Shown here in pieces: positions 57,697 through 64,000 of a DNA stretch of 64,000 nucleotides. Numbering within the stretch: position 1 is the first letter of the stretch; the number at the start of each line of letters is the position of its first letter. The stretch is from contig DF237146.1 in the NCBI GenBank assembly GCA_000708835.1, positions 62,001 to 126,000 of the forward strand, in the 5' to 3' direction. This DNA comes from Klebsormidium nitens (taxonomy: Eukaryota; Streptophyta; Klebsormidiophyceae; Klebsormidiales; Klebsormidiaceae). A program made the position numbers and the translations under genes. Below the pieces are notes generated by a model. That model did not search any database and had not been told where the DNA came from. It saw only the letters and a list, made by a program, of their open reading frames with translations.

Positions 57697-58437
57697 CATC
57701 CGCGGGCAGTGAGAAGAGGATATTGTCTGAAGAGGATAAGTGTGCGTAGATCTTGTTTGTGTGTCAAGGCTTGGACGTCGCGGTCGGGGTTCGTTACAGC
57801 AGTGACGGCATTAGTCGTCAGAGTAGTCGTTGCATAGTCCTCTGGAAGTCCTGCCTTGCAGAAGTTGCTGTAGTAGATAAACGGTTTTTCCATTACTCTC
57901 TGTCGAGACCTTCTGATTCGACTATTTCGTTCTCCAGAATTCTACTTTGGAAATGGACACTTGCGGCAGTATGTTTATCCAATAATCATCCCACTAGGCA
58001 TTCTTTTAAGTCTTGATTGAAAACGCGCTTATTAATCACGACAAGAAGCTGATTGCTGGAGGATTCCAGGAATGCCGATGGAGGCTGCAGCCATGTTCGA
58101 CGATTGCAATTTTCAACCAGCATGGGCGGAATGGTTGAAAGGTAATCCGGCTTACTCAGAGGCATGTCCTTGACGTTTTCCAACCAATTTGAAACGCGGC
58201 CAGATTGAAACGTAGGTCAAAAAAAGCGCGCAAACTAACACGGCCGCACCTTCAGCCGGGATAGCATCTCGAGCGCCCATCATCGTCGAACCCACTAACA
58301 ACGTCATCAGAACCAAATCACCTTCGCGAGCGTGGAAATGACAAAAGCATGAGACCCGTCTGCCATTTATACTCGTGGCGTTGCTTCAAGAATCCTCAAG
58401 ACCAAGCAAGCGGTCTGAGGCTCAGGCCCCATCTTTC
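57697..58437. other. Spacer, no gene seen
   Basis: 3' flank of the membrane protein gene; no further coding signal recognised. Confidence 0.5.
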
Positions 58438-58500
58438 TCTGCGGATTCCGTGCCCCTGCAAGCTTTTCTACGTGCAATTCTAGAGAATCCTGTCGTCTGG
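58438..58500 (+). pseudogene. F-box fragment
   Basis: CTGCAAGCTTTTC to CGTCTGGAAGGAAGCG resembles the segment of copy H that encodes CKLILRV...NPIVWKEA. It is interrupted and flanked by unrelated sequence. It is a short remnant of another F-box copy just upstream of H. Confidence 0.5.
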
Positions 58501-58539
58501 AAGGAAGCGTGAGAAGGCCTTGCGCCGCTTGAAAATCCG

Positions 58540-58825
58540 CACCAACCGCAGAGCCTCGGACCGGCCGGCCGACGGCTGGCCGCGACGTCGTCAACGCGCG
58601 GGCACGCTACCGAAAGGACATGACATCAAGCGCCGCGCGTGGCCGCGTTCTGGCGCAGCGTGGAAGGGCCGTCGCGAACGCGCAGCCGCGCGCGTCGGCG
58701 TCGGCACTGCCTTGAAATGGCGCCGCCGCGGTTATCCGGTCGCCGGGTAGTAGCGCGCGCTAGACGCGGCCCCCACTTTCCCACCGCGACTGCACTCGCG
58801 GCCGCTCGAGCGCCCACCAGACTAG
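58540..58825 (+). promoter_or_regulatory. GC island upstream of F-box H with composite motif
   Basis: A long CpG-rich block holds one octamer (58798), which starts the composite motif GCGGCCGCTCGAGCGCCCAC (58798 onward). The 22-base word at 58798-58819 is identical to 63610-63631 upstream of J. It lies 126 bp before the ATG. Confidence 0.65.
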
Positions 58826-58944
58826 ATCGACCCTACCTAAGTTGGCGACGCGCTAGAGCAAACAGGTTTAAAGCCTGGCCTCGGGCCGCCTGCTAAACAA
58901 ATCGAAGCGTTGGCTTTTGCCAGGCAGCTGGGACAGCGCCAAAT

Positions 58945-59871
58945 ATGGAAGATCTTCCCAGCGACTTACTTTTGATCGTCCTTCGCAAGCTAGCGGCTCA
59001 GGACCCCATCTCTTTGCTGCGGGCCACGTGCGCCTGCAAGCTGATTCTTCGGGTGACTGAGGAGAACCCAATCGTCTGGAAGGAAGCGTTTCTTGGGTCG
59101 GCGCCCACTGAACAAAACACGGGCGGTCTTGATGCTTACGTCACGTGTGCTGAGCTGGATGAGCGGGTGGATCGGCTGGGAGGGTATAAGCAGCTAGCGC
59201 TGATCAAAGCAGGTCGTCAGGGATTGTCCAATTCAAAAGTGGGGTCTGCTCTTCAAGAAAGCATCAGCAGCAAATTAGATGCCGACTTCGAGAGCAACCT
59301 TTTCCGGTTTCTGGCTGTCTTTAGACAGCGAGGCCATCTTCTTTGGGCTGCCGGTTACACTGAGAAGCCAAAGTCACTCACCGACTATTTAGCCTTTGTT
59401 CAGCTACCAGAGAAAGGCGACGGTAATTCTGGTGGAGCCTGTAGAATTCAAACTTTGAGTGTTCTCGACCTTGTCCCAGTCTACTTACCTGCTTCATGCA
59501 ACAAGCTGGCAGCAAATCGGTCAGCAGGTACACGAAGAGGCATAAACGCGGAAGGAGAGAGTCTGGAAGATTTCAAGAATGGGAAGATTAACGTAGAGGT
59601 CTTTATATCGCTAAACAGAGGTTCCGTCCATCCGAGCAAGGTTTTCTCGCAAAGCTTCAGGCCTTGGCCATGGGATAGCAGAATTCTCATCGACCGCGAC
59701 GCCTCTACCAAATCTGTGGCAGTAGCCGAAGCACAGGGGTTCTTCATCTTCGAAGACCCTGACCGACTTCAAAATGACTGGCTGTTCAAGTTTACAGTAA
59801 TGATTGCGGCGGCTGGGATCCTTGGCAAGGCGCTACAGCATATGCGGGGGTGGATCTTGGGACATCCGTAA
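58945..59871 (+). CDS. F-box protein copy H, 308 aa
   Basis: This is an intact single-exon gene. The F-box is at residues 1-50 (MEDLPSDLLLIVLRKLAAQD, SLLRATCACKLILRVTEEN, VWKEAFLGSAPTEQ), then RLGGYKQLALIKAGRQ, FRFLAVFRQRGHLLWAAGYT and INVEVFISLNRGSVHPSK. A weakly hydrophobic C-terminus (FTVMIAAAGILGKAL) might be a tail anchor. Copy J is a near twin over the part visible. An SCF adaptor role is inferred from the F-box; the C-terminal domain is unknown. Confidence 0.8.
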   Translation: MEDLPSDLLLIVLRKLAAQDPISLLRATCACKLILRVTEENPIVWKEAFLGSAPTEQNTGGLDAYVTCAELDERVDRLGGYKQLALIKAGRQGLSNSKVGSALQESISSKLDADFESNLFRFLAVFRQRGHLLWAAGYTEKPKSLTDYLAFVQLPEKGDGNSGGACRIQTLSVLDLVPVYLPASCNKLAANRSAGTRRGINAEGESLEDFKNGKINVEVFISLNRGSVHPSKVFSQSFRPWPWDSRILIDRDASTKSVAVAEAQGFFIFEDPDRLQNDWLFKFTVMIAAAGILGKALQHMRGWILGHP

Positions 59872-60880
59872 TCTGTTCTTAGCTCCTTGATAAGATAAGA
59901 TTAGTTTCAAGAAAGGTGCTGTGTTCATTTCTGAGCGAGCTCTCATGACAGATTCAATCTGCTCTTTGCTCCGTTGAGCTCAATCGATAGAACTTGGATT
60001 CAAGACGTACATGTGATATTCTGATGACTGGACTTGTTATCTGATACACGAGAGTTCTTGACGAGTAAAGGAAAAGTGGCACTATTCTCCGGGCATGGAT
60101 GCGACAGGAAAACAATGGGGATGTTTGCAGCAGCCTAAGTTAAAATGTGCCCAATAATACTGACCGTTCGTACCCGTCCGCTTTCAGCGGTAACGGGCCG
60201 AGACTTGGTTGGTGTCCCAGTGAATCAAATATTTACATGAGCGCTTTTGCTGCTAATGGAAGTGCATAATTGAGGAGCAGCCGTTTGGTACTGCAGAACA
60301 CGCTTCTCAACAAACATCAAATGCTCGATCGCGCATATTCTTCCCTCGTTTTCCCTCTCAGCAGCTCGACTAATTGTTTGTCTAGCTCGCGCAACATCGA
60401 TCGGTGGGCGACAGCAAGATTTGTGACCATCACGAAATTGCACGTTGAACGGATTTCTTTCTGTTTTGCAACATTAGGCGCTTGGCATCTTCCCGGAAAA
60501 TTGTACTGCGCGTAAAACGAAGAAGTTCCTTACATCTAGCTCGCCCTTTTGACATTCGCATCCAATCCTGCATGTTTTATGTTTTGTGGGCAGTATCGTA
60601 CCATTACGCATGCGCAACATGACGAGTGTGAGATCTTCTGCTATCGACGACCGTGTGACAGGCTACTGAGGGTGACAACAGCAGAACACCGATCCACATT
60701 CAACACCTATATTAGTATCTGTACTGGCACGATACTGTTTGCTTAGCCTCAAGCAAAACACAGTTTGGCACCTTGGAAACAGGTTCGTCGGAGGCAAAGG
60801 AATGAGAGCCGAATGACAGCAACTTAGGCGCTTCGTCTTTGCTCTCAGACGAGTGAGAGTGAGCCTGTCTGGGAACGTGC
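59872..60880. other. Spacer, no gene seen
   Basis: 3' flank of H; open frames are short and featureless. Confidence 0.5.
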
Positions 60881-60883
60881 TTC

Positions 60884-61070
60884 GCGGCCGCGTGCCAGCT
60901 GGCGGCGGCCGCCGCGCCACTGGTCCGGTCAATCACGTCCGACCGTGACGCGGCCGCGCGGACGCGCGCATGCAACTAGTCACACGCGGAAAGCGCCCGC
61001 CGCGGCCGCGCCGCGGCCCTACGTGTTCCGCCCGACGTACTGACTCTCTCCCACCGCGGCCGCGACAATA
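60884..61070 (+). promoter_or_regulatory. GCGGCCGC-rich island upstream of F-box I
   Basis: Five octamers (60884, 60905, 60950, 61002, 61056), the densest island of the window, end about 150 bp before the ATG at 61212. Confidence 0.65.
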
Positions 61071-61211
61071 CCAGAGCGGCGCTGTTTTTCAGTTGACAAA
61101 GATGCACGCCATCAGACTCAGCAGAAGGGTAGCCGCACTCACGCTTGCGTGGAGACTCTGCTCAGTAAGGTGGGCTTCTTATGATCCGCCACCAGGTCAT
61201 ACATCCAAGGC

Positions 61212-61631
61212 ATGGAGCGCCTTCCAAGCGACGTGGTCCTGGCAATTTTGTTCAAGCTAGCGGTGCAGGACCCCCTTTCTTTACTGCGGGCGACCCTAGT
61301 CAGCAAGTCGATCTTTGAACTGACGAATAAGACTCCTGCCATCTGGGGAGAAGCCTTCTTTGCGCCTTATCGTCAAGACATGACAACGATTCCGTTTGTA
61401 GATATGGAATATCTGGACGCTGCAACTGTTGAGCACGGCGGGTACAAGCCGCTAGTGTTAGCGAAAGCCAGGCAATCGCAATCAGCGGCGAAACAAGGAG
61501 GTTTTACAACAAACCAGAAACATTCACGTTCTGGTTTTGAACAAATCAGGAAACGCATCTTGCTCCAAGGAAGGTGTACCTTGTTCCCCAAGTCAAAGGT
61601 AGTCCATCAGAAGAAAGCTAGACTTTTGTAG
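61212..61631 (+). CDS. F-box protein copy I, C-terminally truncated, 139 aa
   Basis: The F-box is at residues 1-48 (MERLPSDVVLAILFKLAVQD, SLLRATLVSKSIFELTNKT, IWGEAFFAPYRQDM), then VEHGGYKPLVLAKARQ. It is the closest relative of copy A; RSGFEQIRKRILLQG aligns with GFEQLKKRLLLPG of A. It stops at QKKARLL, where A continues for more than 150 residues, so it is either a truncated but translatable F-box protein or a pseudogene. An F-box without its substrate domain could compete for SKP1, which is speculation. Confidence 0.6.
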   Translation: MERLPSDVVLAILFKLAVQDPLSLLRATLVSKSIFELTNKTPAIWGEAFFAPYRQDMTTIPFVDMEYLDAATVEHGGYKPLVLAKARQSQSAAKQGGFTTNQKHSRSGFEQIRKRILLQGRCTLFPKSKVVHQKKARLL

Positions 61632-62480
61632 CTGCAGAGTCAGGATAAGAGTTTGTTCAAGGCCAGCAGGTGGGTCCGCATGACAGCACACGCCCTTTCG
61701 ATCGATCCTACATGCTTCATTCTCATATGTGGATCCTCGCCGTCCGTTCGTCCCTTATGGAAGTGCTACGTTGATCTGCATGTGACAGCGTTCCTCGAAG
61801 TAACCAACCTGCTGTCACTTCAGTAGCGATGTGTTGTTTGGGTCCCCGTATCCGGTTTGAAAAAAGTACAGTCTCGTATCTTGGGGACAAGGGCCGTGTT
61901 GCGATTGTAAGCGGAAGTCTAGGAGCACGCGCGCAGTTACCCGTTTCGATTACTTTAAGATACGCATCCGTGAATGTGCTGGACGAGGTCTTCAGCATTC
62001 CTTTCCTTTCTTCAGTATCTCAGCACGGTATCGACTTACGTCGTTCATGCTTAAAACCCTTGAGCGGCCCCAGACTGTTTGTTATCATCAGGTTGAACTT
62101 GCACACGAGAGGGTTTGAATTTCACTTGACTTCAAACGCACTGAAAGTTTGCCAGCAAGCCGCTCTGCCGCGTTTCAGCTCGTTTCCTAATTCACACAGT
62201 TCATTACGTTGGAATTCCACGCATGCAGAATCTACTTTCGTGGGCAGAAACCCAATCTAATAGAGTGACGGGAGTAGCACCCTAAGATAAATCAGCGAGT
62301 CATGTATGGAATTCGTCAACAAGGGGTCAACAAAAACGCGCCTGTGGTACCATCAAATTACAGTTGAATAGAAAGTCACATAAGGCGTTTTGGCATCTTG
62401 AAAGGCGGGAGAAGAAAGGAAAGCGAGGCTGAGTTCCTTTTCATGCTTATGGGTCAGTATAATAAGACGTCTTTGGAAGG
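61632..62480. other. Spacer, no gene seen
   Basis: A 143-codon open frame at 61829-62260 lies where the missing C-terminus of copy I would be, but I could not match it convincingly to copy A. Confidence 0.4.
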
Positions 62481-62509
62481 TTGGCGATGCCAGACGTTGA
62501 GAAAGGAGG

Positions 62510-62610
62510 TGCCCGAACGGCGCGCGGCCGCGTTCCTGGGGCGGCAGCTGGCGCCGCGCGCGAGCCCCAGATGCAGGATCGCAAGCGTGCGCGCAACCAG
62601 GCGCGAGCGT
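62510..62610. promoter_or_regulatory. Second orphan GC island
   Basis: A short CpG-rich block with one octamer (62524) and no F-box gene following. It may mark a lost copy. Confidence 0.4.
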
Positions 62611-63115
62611 CCCCGCAACTAAGACGTACTACTCAGCTATACATAAACCCGCGTAGCATGTTCCAGTGGGCATTGCGAGATACCCATGATCAATCCGATT
62701 ATAATTTCCAGCTACATATTCAACCATTATGCGCTGCTCCGTCACAACTGGATGCATGTCTGTCGCGTGTTGGATTTGCACTTTCAAGCTCGACAACCTA
62801 TAGGTACATGATTGGCACTGTTTGAATCAAAGCGGTTCTATAGCTTGAGGCTTTGCGTCGCCCGTTCTTTATTCCGAGCGCTACTGTTTCGAGTGACCAG
62901 TTACCTGCCAACGCTTACGTTTAAGTGGCGCAAAGCGGATACAGCAACCGTCATGAGTTTGTTTCTCGGTCTTTCCCAACGAGCCGTCAGAATCTGTGGC
63001 AGCCCGGCCGCTTTGCAGAACCTCAGTGAGAAGCTTCGTAAGAAGCTTCGACCTGGGCCATGTTCATGCCACCGCGGGGGCGGCCGGACGACCAAGTGGC
63101 TTTTACAATAACACA

Positions 63116-63186
63116 AAGTAGCTTTTTCACACCGACCACAAGTGGCTTTTCTACACGGACCACAAGCGGATATTCACACCGACCAC
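63116..63186. repeat. Tandem repeat, about 24-bp unit, three copies
   Basis: Units at 63116-63139, 63140-63163 and 63164-63186 share AAG(T/C)(A/G)G and end ACCAC. A weaker partial unit precedes them at about 63093. Confidence 0.8.
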
Positions 63187-63408
63187 AATCAGGGACCTGA
63201 AGCCGGGCTGCAAGTCGCCTCCACTTCCGAGCGGCTTTTGCAACTTTAGCTAGCTAGGATTAAGAGCTGGGTCTGCGAACTCGTTCTCTAACTCGGCACT
63301 TGCGTAGTTAAGTGTTGATGATTGAAACTTCCTCGAAGCGGCAAGTCGGTGACCGACGATTAGGCTTGGGCTTTGCAGACCTCCGAAAGCCTTAAACTTG
63401 TATCTTGC

Positions 63409-63440
63409 TTCGCAAGCTGAGCGGCCGAGGACCCAAGTCG
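63409..63440 (+). pseudogene. Degenerate F-box fragment
   Basis: CTTCGCAAGCTGAGCGGCCG plus AGGACCC resembles the core of H (CTTCGCAAGCTAGCGGCTCA plus GGACCC), which encodes LRKLAAQD. The frame is broken and no further family sequence follows. Confidence 0.35.
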
Positions 63441-63539
63441 GAATCCTTGTTTCAGGCTTCGGCACCTGCAAGCTCTTCATTTTGAACGGCAGTTATTTTT
63501 CATCCCCAGGCACATGCAGGAACGGCGTGTGTCTAAGAA

Positions 63540-63635
63540 AGCGCGCTGGACGCGGCCGCGTTTTCGGCCGTGGTCGTGACGCGGCCGCGTTTTCGGCCGT
63601 GGTCGTACCGCGGCCGCTCGAGCGCCCACCAAACT
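63540..63635 (+). promoter_or_regulatory. GCGGCCGC island upstream of F-box J with direct repeat
   Basis: A 29-bp unit is repeated in tandem (63549-63577 and 63578-63606), each with an octamer (63552, 63581). A third octamer at 63610 begins the composite motif shared with H. The motif ends 153 bp before the ATG. Confidence 0.7.
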
Positions 63636-63783
63636 TATTCATCTTCAATATTGCAAGACGTCATGTGAACAAACCGCACTGCCAAGCGAGACCTTATAGC
63701 GGGTGCCACATGTGGCGACGATGCTTCAAGCACGGTGCTTCAAGTAGACAAGTTGTCTACCTTGAACGTCAGCGGGGCCGGGC

Positions 63784-64000
63784 ATGGAGAATCTTCCGAA
63801 CGACGTACTTTTGATCGTCGTTCGCAAGCTAGCGGCTCAGGACCCCGTCTCCTTGCTGAGAGCCACTTGCTCCTGCAAGCATTTACTTCGGGTAACGGAG
63901 GGGAACCGCGTCGTGTGGAAAGAGGCGTTTCTTGGGTCGGCGCCCACTGAACAAAACACGGAGGTTCGCGATGCTTACGTCACTTGTGCTGAGCTGGATG
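63784..64000 (+). CDS. F-box protein copy J, partial at window edge
   Basis: The first 72 codons of a near twin of H: MENLPNDVLLIVVRKLAAQD, SLLRATCSCKHLLRVTEGN, VVWKEAFLGSAPTEQNTE, YVTCAELD. The frame is still open at the last base. Shared promoter motif and shared coding sequence indicate a recent H/J duplication. Confidence 0.75.
   Translation, partial: MENLPNDVLLIVVRKLAAQDPVSLLRATCSCKHLLRVTEGNRVVWKEAFLGSAPTEQNTEVRDAYVTCAELD

Noticed and set aside
1-64000. tRNA, rRNA, CRISPR arrays or bacterial operon features
   Set aside because: No tRNA box B (GGTTCGAATCC-like) in a foldable context, no rRNA sequence and no spaced repeat array was found. Gene structure is eukaryotic throughout.

Overview
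The window is nuclear DNA of a green-lineage eukaryote. Genes are split by many short GT-AG introns, GC content is moderate, and there is one 410-base N gap. The gene set (a PHD/TFIIS-M/SPOC protein, a plant-type nucleoside hydrolase, a purple acid phosphatase and a swarm of F-box genes) suggests a streptophyte alga such as Klebsormidium. That assignment is inference; nothing in the window proves the species. I built the gene models by hand from splice signals, reading-frame phase across introns and family motifs, without transcript data.

Layout. 0.1-2.6 kb (minus): a small secreted Cys-rich protein in three exons. 5.4-13.8 kb (minus): an 11-exon nucleoside hydrolase. Its first exon is open for about 360 codons and carries a retroelement-type integrase zinc-binding (H2C2) motif in frame with the hydrolase. 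14.5-25.0 kb (plus): a PHD finger / TFIIS central domain / SPOC protein, interrupted by the N gap. 26.4-27.0 kb: a doubtful two-exon small gene. 27.3-30.2 kb (minus): a leucine-rich-repeat protein. 31.6-41.2 kb (plus): a secreted purple acid phosphatase in at least 16 exons with all five metal-binding motifs and several internal exon or partial-exon duplications. 42.8-64.0 kb: an F-box cluster (intact B, C, F and H; frameshifted A, E and G; truncated I; relic D; partial J at the window edge), interrupted at 55.6-57.7 kb by a membrane-protein gene broken by a 14-bp duplication.

The two most notable patterns are as follows. First, the H2C2-nucleoside hydrolase fusion looks like a retroelement integrase finger joined to a purine/pyrimidine salvage enzyme. 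Second, every recognisable F-box copy starts just downstream of a short GC island packed with the palindrome GCGGCCGC. I counted 27 octamers in the islands of a 21-kb stretch. Four of these promoters share a longer composite motif 126-180 bp upstream of the ATG. The F-box copies therefore appear to duplicate together with a specialised promoter while many of the coding regions decay.
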